DNA of 44,212 bases, taken from contig JAPYOS010000005.1 in assembly GCA_029938085.1 (NCBI GenBank), positions 218,777-262,988 of the forward strand, read 5' to 3'. Shown piece after piece: positions 36,571 through 44,212 of this stretch (position 1 is its first letter; every line of letters starts with the position of its first letter). The notes under the pieces are model-generated. The model did no database searches. It saw only the letters and a list, made by a program, of their open reading frames with translations, and was not told where the DNA came from. The DNA comes from Oceanospirillaceae bacterium. Its GTDB lineage: Bacteria > Pseudomonadota > Gammaproteobacteria > Pseudomonadales > Balneatricaceae. The position numbers and the translations under genes were made by a program.

Positions 36571-37954
36571 TTTTGTTGCTCATTTTCTCTTGGGCTAAGA
36601 GTTGCCCAATACCTAGCACTGTTGCTAACGGCGTACGGATTTCATGATTCATACGCGCCAAGAAGTCTGACTTTTTTTGATTGGCCAATTCGGCACTTTC
36701 TTTTTCTCGTAGTAATTCATGGGTTCGTTGGCGCACTTGCTGCTCTAATTCTAGAACCTTATGCTTCTGCACATCAAGTAGACTCAGCGCTTCGGCCTGG
36801 TGTCGCCGATGAAGATAAATACCAATAAATAATAATAGGAACAAGCCACTACGAAGCGCGGCTGTTAGCGTTAAATCATCGGCGCCAAACTGGCCGCTAT
36901 AACCCTCAACATAAACATTGATTGCTAATATCCAAAACGGCACATTGGCTAACATATAGAAAAATGCAATCCATTTTTGGTGACTAAACCCGGCTAAATC
37001 CATCACTATAACCACCAACCCCGCCACAGGCACCATGATACGTGCCCACATCACCAAAGTGGATATTTCCACCAGCTGGCCAACAACCAATGCCGCCGCC
37101 GACAAGCCGATGATTAGCAATACCACCCGATCAAGCCCAACATGCACATGTTTTAGTTGCAGTAATTCACGGCTAAAGGTGAGAAAGAACAAAGAACCAA
37201 TTTGTAACCCAACGACTTTTAATCGCAACAACCAGTGGCCATCCATACTGGTAAATATATTGAGCAACACTCCATTATTGGCCAATGAAAACAGCATGAA
37301 TCCGAGCAGGGAAAAACAGTAACTTAGTTGTACTGGCCAGCCTATATATGGGTTCACCATCACAAACAAAATGCACATTACCAACAATACCCCGTACGCC
37401 AAGCCTTGTTGCATCGCTTGCTGGGTTTCAAACTGCAGGTAACTCTCACTACTCCACAGAGATAGGGGCACACGGATACTGGTAGCCGACTTCACTTCTA
37501 TCACTAGCCTAGAGAGAGTATTGGCCTGCAAGGTTAAGGAGAATACATTGCTGGCTTGTTTAAAAGCCCTCTTCTGTTGGCTCACAGAAGCGCCTGCATA
37601 CCAATGTTGCCAGGCCCCGTCATCAACTTGCTGATGTAAGTTGACGACCTGTAAATCGGCGTCTCCTACTTCCACATACCAAAGCCGCTGCTGGGTGTTA
37701 TTGTGGATACTTAGAGTAAGCCACACCAATTCTTGAGTTGGGCCAATGCGCCCAAGTTGAGGTAAGGCCTTAAAGTCTTGGTTAAGTGCAGGTAGTGAAT
37801 TGGCATCGTACTGGGTAGGATCCGTTAGTTGATACTGCGTGTGCGCGTTGAGGTCAATTACACTGGGCGGGACATCGTCTAACTGTAAATCAGCCTGCAC
37901 CAACCCTGTGAATAGCAGCACAAGCGCACTAAAACACCAGCCTAAGACATGCAT
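36467..37954 (-). pseudogene. hybrid kinase fragment 1: sensor, membrane region, HisKA
   Basis: About 495 residues of readable frame. A signal peptide (FSALVLLFTGLVQA) is followed by the periplasmic 7TMR-DISM extracellular domain (about 25-170), then seven hydrophobic segments (roughly 175-385) and a coiled coil leading to HisKA. The phosphoacceptor is His437 in NHEIRTP. After about residue 460 the frame diverges from the family, and about 30 meaningless residues follow to the stop. Confidence 0.85.
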
Positions 37955-37965
37955 AGCCACTCCCT

Positions 37966-38658
37966 CTAGTTTAAACGGTAACCAAAGCCTTGCACGGATA
38001 TAATGGTTTTATCTTGGGTTTGCGACGGGTCCAATTTGCGCCGCAAACGAGATATCAGTACATCGACAGTACGCCAGTTACCCTCTCGTTCACCATGAGT
38101 GATTTCTTGTAACAAATTTTCTCTAGATACTGGGTGAGTATTGGCATCGATCAATCGTTTTAGGACTTTAAATTCTCCGTGAGTCAGGTCGGTACGCTCG
38201 CCGGCAAGGGATTCTAAGCAGCGTTGCTCTGGATCAAACCAACAGTGGGACACCTGCACGCGCTTTGATGTTTCAATAGAAGGGGTACGATCAATGAGGT
38301 TACGCACACGGTGTAATAATTCACCCGGATGAAATGGCTTCACCATATAATCATGGGCACCCGCCTCAAACCCAGACCAACGGTCTTCGACCTCACTACG
38401 AGAGGTCATCATCAATATTTTTGGGGCGTCAGATTGCTGGTTGAGTTGCTACGCTAACTGTAGACCATCGGCGTCGGGGAGGTTTAAATCCAGTAACAAT
38501 AAGTCAAACCTAGTCTGTGCTAATTGTTCTTGACCTTGTTGCAGAGTGGCCACAGAAGCCACAAAATAGCCTTCTTGTTTCAATAAGGTTTCGCACAAAA
38601 AACGGGTCGCGTCTTCATCTTCAACAATTAGAATATTAAGTTGAGGTTGTGGCGTCAT
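37966..38658 (-). pseudogene. OmpR/TorR-type response regulator split by in-frame TAG
   Basis: A single frame runs from the ATG at 38658 to 37966 except for one TAG at 38449-38451 (codon 70). Upstream lie the acidic pocket and phosphoacceptor Asp57 (LLLLDLNLPD). Downstream, in the same frame, are the rest of the receiver (MMTSRSEVEDRW, MVKPFHPGELL) and a winged-helix DNA-binding domain ending in RTVDVLISRLRRKL and VQGFGYRLN, as in ArcA/TorR-type regulators. The full length would be about 230 residues. An ATG just after the break (38412) could allow reinitiation of a DNA-binding fragment lacking Asp57. It lies about 11 bp before the kinase start. Confidence 0.85.
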
Positions 38659-38758
38659 AGGTGCATTACCTAACTACCCTGATGGGTAATTTCAGCTAAG
38701 GTGTACCCCATAGTAGCAGGAAAACACGATTACCGTATTAACCAGCTATTAACCGGCG

Positions 38759-39091
38759 CTAGACGATAGAATCGACCACACGCTTCATTTCGGTTTTGAG
38801 CATGTAGTCTTTAATATCTCGCAATACAGTATTTTGATTTTGAAACTGGTCTTCTCTGCGGCCGTTTATCTGGTGTTGGCGCAGGGCTGCATTAAGGCGG
38901 TCAATGGCATCGGTAAGCGAGGCCTGAGTGTTATTAAATGAACGCCTGTCGGCCAAAGCGACAGAATCTTCGACTTTAACGATTTGGAGAGTTTGCTGCA
39001 AATCCTTGCCGTGCTCAAGTTTGTTGGCTTGTAGCACCCGATTTTGCTGAACAACAGCATTGGTAACGGCGGCAGATCCCTGAACTTCCAT
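38759..39091 (-). CDS. small hypothetical protein, unrecognised
   Basis: 110 residues from ATG 39091 (M-E-V-Q-G-S-A-A-V-T-N); a GTG 15 codons upstream is possible but a TATAGT sits there, so I prefer the ATG. It has no signal peptide or membrane helix. It is rich in Gln, Asn, Leu and Val and looks mostly helical, possibly coiled coil (QQNRVLQANKLEHGKDLQQTL). Function unknown. It lies on the same strand upstream of the decayed regulator pair, 100 bp away. Confidence 0.55.
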   Translation of the reverse strand: MEVQGSAAVTNAVVQQNRVLQANKLEHGKDLQQTLQIVKVEDSVALADRRSFNNTQASLTDAIDRLNAALRQHQINGRREDQFQNQNTVLRDIKDYMLKTEMKRVVDSIV

Positions 39092-39284
39092 GTGGCTAGT
39101 GCTCTTTGTAGCGATAACGCCACTACTATAGAGCACTCACTTAAATAACCATTTAACCGCCTAATAACCAAATGTTAACAAATTCGTTAATGTTAAGTTA
39201 TTTGATTGGTTTTATGCCTGCACTTGATCGACTAATTTCAACCGTTGCACTTTCCCAAATGGGCCCTTGGGCAACACCAAACTG

Positions 39285-39749
39285 CTAGCCATCTATAGGC
39301 ACAGCGGTGGTTTGTTTGATGGCCCGTAAACTAAAGTTCGACTTAACTTGTGACACACTGGGCAGGGTGAATATTTTTTCCGTTAGAAATCGATCATACG
39401 ATGCCATATTGGGCATCAATACACGCAACATATAGTCGGCATCGCCAGTGACGGCATAAAACTGCAACACTTGTGGGTAGGAACCCACAGCATCCTCAAA
39501 CGCCTGCGTGGCTTGGCCACTATGCCGCGTGAGGCTCACCATCAAAAATACACACAATTGGTAACCCACCGCTTCAGGCTGCACTTGGCTGTATGTGCCT
39601 TGCAATACGCCGTTTTCGGTTAACGCTTTAACTCGCCGCCAGCAGGCGGCAGCCGACAAACCCACCGCATCGGCCAACGCCTGGTTAGCCATCCGCCCGT
39701 CGTTTTGGAGCAGCACTAACAGCTGCCGATCAAACTTATCTAATCCCAC
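39285..39749 (-). CDS. Lrp/AsnC-family transcriptional regulator
   Basis: 154 residues from a GTG with GGAG 6 bp upstream. The N-terminal helix-turn-helix (about 5-50) reads FDRQLLVLLQNDGRMANQALADAVGLSAAACWRRVKAL, and the C-terminal AsnC ligand-binding domain (about 68-145) has the usual VTGDADYMLRVLMPNMASYDRFL. It is divergent from the indolepyruvate oxidoreductase gene across 152 bp of AT-rich DNA, so it probably controls that gene in response to an amino acid, perhaps an aromatic one. Confidence 0.92.
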   Translation of the reverse strand: MGLDKFDRQLLVLLQNDGRMANQALADAVGLSAAACWRRVKALTENGVLQGTYSQVQPEAVGYQLCVFLMVSLTRHSGQATQAFEDAVGSYPQVLQFYAVTGDADYMLRVLMPNMASYDRFLTEKIFTLPSVSQVKSNFSLRAIKQTTAVPIDG

Positions 39750-39901
39750 AAAATCTCCAAATATTGATATATTTATTCATAATATACCAACTTAATGAAA
39801 CAGTCTTCCGTATTATCTAATATTCAAGGCATTAACGAAAGCACCTTTCGTGACTTAGTGGTTACAATAAAAGTTATTAATACATCATCATTGGCCACCT
39901 T

Positions 39902-42900
39902 ATGACACCGACTAACATTGCTTACAGCCTCACCGATCGCTACCTAAAACCAAGCGGGCGGGTGTTTTTGACCGGCACTCAAACACTGGTTAAGTTGCCG
40001 TTGATGCAACGCCAAATGGACCAGCGAGATGGCATTAACAGTGCTGGTTTCATCAGTGGTTATCGCGGCTCGCCGTTAGGTGGTTATGATCAAGCCCTTT
40101 GGCAGGCAAAAGATGTCTTACAAGCTGCGCAGATTGACTTTCAGGCTGCCATCAACGAGGATTTGGCCGCCACCATGATCCTTGGTACGCAACAAGTTGA
40201 AGTGGATGATGACAAAAACGTCGACGGTGTGTTTGGCCTTTGGTATGGCAAAGGCCCAGGCGTGGACCGCGCAGGCGATGCCATTAAACATGGCGCTACC
40301 TACGGCAGCTCACCCAAAGGCGGTGTGCTCGTTATTGCCGGTGACGACCATGGCTGTGTGTCTTCTAGCATGCCCCATCAATCGGACGTGGCCTTTATGG
40401 CATGGTTCATGCCAACCATCAATCCAGCGACTCTGCAGGAATATTTAGAGTTTGGTTTGTGGGGCATTGCCTTGTCTCGGTACGCCGGTGTATGGACAGG
40501 TTTCAAAGCCATTTCTGAAACCGTAGAAAGCGCAGCGTCAGTGGAATTACCGCAGCTACCTGTGTTTAACCAACCCACAGATTACACCCCACCCGTCGGC
40601 GGCTTACATTACCGCTGGCCCGACTTGCCGGGCCCACAGCTAGAAACCCGCATTGAGCATAAGCTAGCAGCAGTAGCTGCTTTTGCTAGAGCCAACCCTA
40701 TCGACAAACGTATTTATAACCTCAAAGACGCTCGTTTTGGTATCGTCACCACCGGCAAAGCCTATTTAGATTTGTTAGAAGCGCTACGTTTGCTCAACAT
40801 TGATGAAGCCAAAGCCAAACAATTAGGCATTGATATTTACAAGGTGGGTATGGTCTGGCCACTCGAGCGCCAAGGCGCCATGGCCTTTGTGCACAACAAA
40901 CAAGAAGTGTTGGTGGTAGAAGAAAAACGCGGCATTATTGAAAGCCAGATCAAAGAACACATGGCCGAGCCAGACCACCCTGGTCGAGTACTTATCACCG
41001 GCAAACAAGATGAAAGTGGCGCCCCGCTCATCCCTTATGTAGGCGAACTGACACCGTTAATGCTGGCACAATTTATTGCCCAGCGACTCAACCGTTTATG
41101 GGGCAACTCGGCTGCTGACGGCCTAGATTTTGCACCTCTATTACAGCAGTTAAGTGGTCAATGCAGCCTTGCTAAAGACCCAGGTGGCGTACGCCGTATG
41201 CCTTACTTTTGTTCTGGCTGCCCACACAACTCATCCACCAAGGTACCCGAAGGCAGCCGCGCACAAGCCGGTATAGGCTGTCATTTCATGGCCTCTTGGA
41301 TGGGTCGAAATACCGAATCACTAATGCAAATGGGTGGTGAAGGGGTCAACTGGATCGCTAAGTCTCGTTATGTTGACCGTGCTCACGTATTTCAAAACCT
41401 CGGCGAAGGCACCTATTTTCACTCTGGGTCGTTGGCGATACGCCAAGCCATCGCTGCCGGCACTAACATCACCTATAAAATTCTCTATAACGATGCCGTC
41501 GCCATGACCGGTGGGCAGCCCGTAGACGGCGTAATAAGTGTCAGTGCTATTGCCCAACAGATGCGTGCAGAAGGCGTGCAGCGCATTGCCTTAGTCACCG
41601 ACAACACCGACGCCTACAAAGACCTTTCGGCCTTTCCAAAAGGCATAAGCCTACACCACCGCGACGAAATGGACCCGCTACAACGAGAATTGCGTGAAGT
41701 GGATGGTGTTAGCGTGCTGATTTATGAACAGACCTGTGCCGCCGAAAAACGCCGCCGACGTAAGCGTGGCCTCATGGTCGAGCCAACACGGCGCGTCATT
41801 ATCAACCCTCAGGTGTGCGAAGGCTGTGGTGACTGTTCCACACAATCCAACTGCTTATCGGTCACTCCTAAAGCAACCAGCCTTGGTAATAAACGCCAAA
41901 TAGAGCAATCTAGCTGTAATAAAGATTACTCCTGTGTGGGCGGCTTCTGTCCCAGCTTCGTCAGCGTTGTCGGTGGCCAGTTGCGTCGTGGCCAAGGGGT
42001 GGTTACCAATGACCAGTGGCGTGCGCAAGTCGCGGCCTTACCCACTGCAAAATTAGCCAGTTTAGAGCAAGTCTATAACCTGCTGATTGTGGGTGTAGGG
42101 GGTACTGGTGTAGTGACTATTGGCGCCATTGTCACCATGGCGGCCCACATAGAAAACAAAGGCGCTAGCGTTTTGGACTTTATGGGTTTTGCGCAAAAAG
42201 GTGGCAGTGTATTGAGCTACTTACGTTTAGCCAAAAAACCCAGTGACATTCATCAAGTTAGAATTGACGCAGGCCAGACCGACGCCCTGATTGCCGGTGA
42301 TTTGATTGTTGCTAGTGCCGAAAAAACACTGACCACACTGAGACCTAATCACACCCGTGCAGTGCTGAACACGGCCCCCATGGTAACGGCCGACGAAGTG
42401 CTATACCGTGACGCAGACCCTAAATCCCAACAACGCCAACAGCTACTAGCCGACACGCTAGGAGCCGGCAACCTCGATAGCTTAGACGCCAACCAATTGG
42501 CCCTTAACCTATTAGGTGATACGGTATTTTCCAACATGCTCATGTTAGGTATGGCGTGGCAAAAAGGTTTAGTGCCAGTCTCGCTAGAGGCTTTATTACA
42601 GGCGATCAATCTTAATGGCGTAGCCATAGAGAAAAACCTCGAAGCGTTTAATTGGGGCCGGTTGGCGGGCCACGATATGGCACAGGTGACTGCCTACTTT
42701 GAACCCAAAACCAGCCCCCAAATCAGCTTGGGAGAGCGTATAGAAGACTACTCAAAACAGCTTAAAGAGTATCAAAACCAAGCCTATGCCGATGCCTACT
42801 TAGAGCAAGTCAAACACATTCAACAGGCCGAAGCTAAAGTAGCCGTAGCACAACTACCGTTAACCCAAGCCGTTGCCACCCAGCTGTTCCGACTCATGGC

Positions 42901-43324
42901 TTACAAAGACGAATACGAAGTGGCACGTTTATATTCTAACGGTGACTTTGCACAACAAGTGAACGATACCTTTACCGGTAACTATAAGCTCCAGTTCCAT
43001 CTAGCGCCGCCCCTATTAGCCTTCCGTAAAGATGCCCAAGGCCGGCCTAAAAAAATCACCTTCGGGCCATGGATGCTGCCCATATTTAAGCAACTAGCCA
43101 AATTCAAATTTTTACGCGCTACACCGTGGGATCTGTTTGGATATCATCCAGACCGCAAACTAGAGCGCCGCTTACTGCAGGATTATCAACAAGCCTTGCC
43201 AACCATCGCAGCCGAGTTAACCAGCGCTAACTACCCCGTTGCTATTAAGTGGGCCAAAGCACCAGATCAAGTCCGTGGATACGGACCTGTGAAAGCTGCG
43301 GCCGCTCAGGCGGCAAGTGTGTAG
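39902..43324 (+). CDS. fused indolepyruvate ferredoxin oxidoreductase family protein
   Basis: 1140 residues from ATG 39902. It joins in one chain what archaeal IorA and IorB carry separately: a thiamine diphosphate-type N-terminal half (about 20-600), an iron-sulfur motif CEGCGDCSTQSNC (around 639-651), and the gamma-type oxidoreductase domain beginning at LLIVGVGGTGVVTIGAI (about 728). A C-terminal extension of some 200 residues completes it. It would decarboxylate aryl pyruvates, from Trp, Phe or Tyr, to acyl-CoA with reduction of ferredoxin. No clear ribosome-binding site precedes the ATG. The Lrp-type gene on the other side probably regulates it. Confidence 0.92.
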   Translation: MTPTNIAYSLTDRYLKPSGRVFLTGTQTLVKLPLMQRQMDQRDGINSAGFISGYRGSPLGGYDQALWQAKDVLQAAQIDFQAAINEDLAATMILGTQQVEVDDDKNVDGVFGLWYGKGPGVDRAGDAIKHGATYGSSPKGGVLVIAGDDHGCVSSSMPHQSDVAFMAWFMPTINPATLQEYLEFGLWGIALSRYAGVWTGFKAISETVESAASVELPQLPVFNQPTDYTPPVGGLHYRWPDLPGPQLETRIEHKLAAVAAFARANPIDKRIYNLKDARFGIVTTGKAYLDLLEALRLLNIDEAKAKQLGIDIYKVGMVWPLERQGAMAFVHNKQEVLVVEEKRGIIESQIKEHMAEPDHPGRVLITGKQDESGAPLIPYVGELTPLMLAQFIAQRLNRLWGNSAADGLDFAPLLQQLSGQCSLAKDPGGVRRMPYFCSGCPHNSSTKVPEGSRAQAGIGCHFMASWMGRNTESLMQMGGEGVNWIAKSRYVDRAHVFQNLGEGTYFHSGSLAIRQAIAAGTNITYKILYNDAVAMTGGQPVDGVISVSAIAQQMRAEGVQRIALVTDNTDAYKDLSAFPKGISLHHRDEMDPLQRELREVDGVSVLIYEQTCAAEKRRRRKRGLMVEPTRRVIINPQVCEGCGDCSTQSNCLSVTPKATSLGNKRQIEQSSCNKDYSCVGGFCPSFVSVVGGQLRRGQGVVTNDQWRAQVAALPTAKLASLEQVYNLLIVGVGGTGVVTIGAIVTMAAHIENKGASVLDFMGFAQKGGSVLSYLRLAKKPSDIHQVRIDAGQTDALIAGDLIVASAEKTLTTLRPNHTRAVLNTAPMVTADEVLYRDADPKSQQRQQLLADTLGAGNLDSLDANQLALNLLGDTVFSNMLMLGMAWQKGLVPVSLEALLQAINLNGVAIEKNLEAFNWGRLAGHDMAQVTAYFEPKTSPQISLGERIEDYSKQLKEYQNQAYADAYLEQVKHIQQAEAKVAVAQLPLTQAVATQLFRLMAYKDEYEVARLYSNGDFAQQVNDTFTGNYKLQFHLAPPLLAFRKDAQGRPKKITFGPWMLPIFKQLAKFKFLRATPWDLFGYHPDRKLERRLLQDYQQALPTIAAELTSANYPVAIKWAKAPDQVRGYGPVKAAAAQAASV

Positions 43325-43424
43325 AGCCTGATACCAAAGATGGGCGATCACTATTTCTCTCAAACTGAAAATAAGGTAGTCTCGCTGACTACCAAGGTTA
43401 CTCAGCTAGATAGGGGTTTTGACT

Positions 43425-44018
43425 ATGCCACACAGTTTTGAGATAAACCGTCACTGGCAGCAGTTTATTGAATTGGCCTGCACTCGATTCGCTGCCAGCG
43501 GCACTAACATTGGTATGGACGTTGCCCCGCTGCTACGCCCCCTTGCCCACAGTAAAGTTAGCTGGAATCAAACACCCAATACACTGCCATTGAGCAACAG
43601 CCTTAATACCATGACCGACGCGAACCTAAGTAGCTCGATGGCAGCGATTGTGCCATGGTTAACGTGGGTGGAACGTGGGGTGTTCAGCAACAGTCAAGAC
43701 ATTAACCGTGCCTATATAGAGTTGGTAGGACCGCAAGGTGTATTGATACATGACCAATTTCGCTTTGGCATATACTGGCAGCAAGCCCACACACATTACC
43801 CCAAACACCGCCACGATGCCCTTGAGCTGTACCATATCGTGAGTGGTACGGCACTTTGGCAAGCGGGTGACCAGGCCTTTGAAGCGAGACCACCCGGAGC
43901 GAGTTTTGAACACTTAGACCGCATCGACCACGCCACACAAACCGAAGGCGAAGACCTCTTGGCGCTTTGGGCTTGGCGTGGCGATTTGAGTTTTGATAAC
44001 TATTCTATGGATGCTTAA
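43425..44018 (+). CDS. cupin, DMSP lyase-type (DddQ/DddL family)
   Basis: 197 residues from ATG 43425, with AGGGG 8 bp upstream; a TTG two codons earlier is less likely. The C-terminal cupin barrel has THYPKHRHDALELY (123-136): Tyr125, His128, His130, Glu134 and Tyr136 match the H-x-H-x3-E-x-Y metal motif of DddQ-type dimethylsulfoniopropionate lyases. His169 (DRIDHA) would be the further ligand, and LLALWAWRGDL is the typical end. The reaction would split DMSP to DMS and acrylate. Family members can have other or unknown activity, so the substrate is inferred. It is convergent, with 4 bp overlap, to a sugar-type ABC ATPase gene. Confidence 0.8.
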   Translation: MPHSFEINRHWQQFIELACTRFAASGTNIGMDVAPLLRPLAHSKVSWNQTPNTLPLSNSLNTMTDANLSSSMAAIVPWLTWVERGVFSNSQDINRAYIELVGPQGVLIHDQFRFGIYWQQAHTHYPKHRHDALELYHIVSGTALWQAGDQAFEARPPGASFEHLDRIDHATQTEGEDLLALWAWRGDLSFDNYSMDA

Positions 44019-44212
44019 GCGTCCAATCGTGCCCCACTAAAGGTATCAAACAACACGGCTTTGCTAGTGTCTACTTGCAGGATGATACTGCCCTTTGTTT
44101 GCGCCTCTACGCCTGCTTCTGGGCTGAGCCGGGCTTGTACTTCCACCCCATTCCACTGACCAAAAGCAATGGTGTCTGGGCCCATTGGTTCAGTCACATC
44201 AACCTGCATTGG
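44015..44212 (-). CDS. sugar-type ABC transporter ATPase, C-terminal fragment
   Basis: At least 65 residues at the C-terminal end of a MalK/UgpC-type ATPase; the rest lies beyond the window. It shows the TOBE/OB regulatory domain: VDVTEPMGPDTIAFGQ, VQARLSPEAGVEA, and the closing LQVDTSKAVLFDTFSGARL. Such ATPases power sugar or glycerol-phosphate importers. The neighbouring cupin might be linked, but convergent orientation argues against one operon. Confidence 0.8.
   Translation of the reverse strand, partial: PMQVDVTEPMGPDTIAFGQWNGVEVQARLSPEAGVEAQTKGSIILQVDTSKAVLFDTFSGARLDA

Larger units (their letters stand above)
35193..37954 (-). pseudogene. decayed 7TMR-DISM hybrid histidine kinase
   Basis: What reads as one gene (sensor, seven-helix region, HisKA, HATPase, receiver, Hpt) is broken at three points. 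Start is ATG 37954, with GGGAG 5 bp upstream. Break 1, near 36568-36576: after a run of A the frame shifts and the HisKA-HATPase linker continues in the next frame. Break 2, near 36022-36026: the frame ends in two TAA codons, and the receiver reads in the next frame with no stop between. Break 3: an in-frame TAA (35589-35591) separates the receiver from the Hpt. The HATPase G1 box is also damaged (see 36019-36570). Fragments are listed separately. Confidence 0.85.

Noticed and set aside
38449-38451. The TAG might be a recoded codon (amber suppression or pyrrolysine).
   Set aside because: No suppressor tRNA or special element is seen, the partner kinase is also broken by frameshifts, and a plain nonsense mutation explains it.
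1-44212. CRISPR array, insertion sequence or phage genes.
   Set aside because: No regular short repeats with spacers, transposase or phage motifs were found on either strand.

Overview
The window looks like chromosome from a marine-type gammaproteobacterium of middling GC content. This is an inference from gene content and order; I ran no search. The blocks hemA-prfA-prmC-moeB, TPR lipoprotein-lolB-(tRNA-Gln)-prs-rplY-pth-ychF-tRNA-Met and miaB-ybeZ-ybeY-corC-lnt follow the order known from Pseudomonas-like genomes. A dppABCDF operon, pepQ, a DUF2986 peptide and a YgjP-type metalloprotease resemble Oceanospirillales/Alteromonadales/Vibrio-like genomes. No insertion sequence, phage, integron or CRISPR array was seen.

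Layout. 1-423: tRNA-Ser and two tandem tRNA-Lys genes on the minus strand, with a sigma70-type promoter. 496-4494: minus-strand hemA-prfA-prmC-moeB (tRNA-linked heme precursor synthesis, release factor 1, its glutamine methylase, cofactor sulfur chemistry). 4689-10986: TPR lipoprotein, lolB, tRNA-Gln, prs, rplY, pth, ychF, tRNA-Met, second tRNA-Gln. The ispE gene usually found between lolB and prs is absent. 11122-18628: an overlapping plus-strand operon for a peptide-type ABC importer (binding protein, two permeases, two ATPases), a cytosolic-carboxypeptidase-like M14 enzyme and a LysR regulator. 18612-20771: a thioesterase, a DJ-1/PfpI protein, a YgjP-type metalloprotease and a small divergent gene, in a visibly AT-richer patch. 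20808-26399: a second, canonical peptide importer, dppABCDF, on the minus strand, with a perfect 11-bp stem-loop between dppA and dppB. 26623-29134: a 54-residue DUF2986 protein, pepQ, a HIT protein and DUF1820. 29276-34597: miaB, ybeZ, ybeY, corC, lnt. 34535-39091: a hypothetical gene, then a wrecked two-component system, then a small hypothetical gene. 39285-44212: an Lrp-type regulator divergent from a fused indolepyruvate ferredoxin oxidoreductase, a DMSP-lyase-type cupin, and the C-terminal end of a sugar-type ABC ATPase that runs off the window.

How the genes work together. Much of the accessory content concerns peptides and amino acids: two peptide importers, PepQ and the M14 enzyme to break peptides down, and the oxidoreductase with its Lrp regulator to use aromatic keto acids. 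The points most worth a second look are: (i) decay of both partners of a 7TMR-DISM hybrid kinase/OmpR-type regulator pair (an in-frame TAG in the regulator; two frameshifts, an in-frame TAA and a damaged ATP-binding motif in the kinase); (ii) the importer-M14 carboxypeptidase-LysR operon, a possible dedicated system for an unusual peptide; (iii) the cupin at 43425-44018, which keeps the metal-ligand pattern of DddQ/DddL DMSP lyases; and (iv) a shared GC-rich discriminator at three tRNA promoters.
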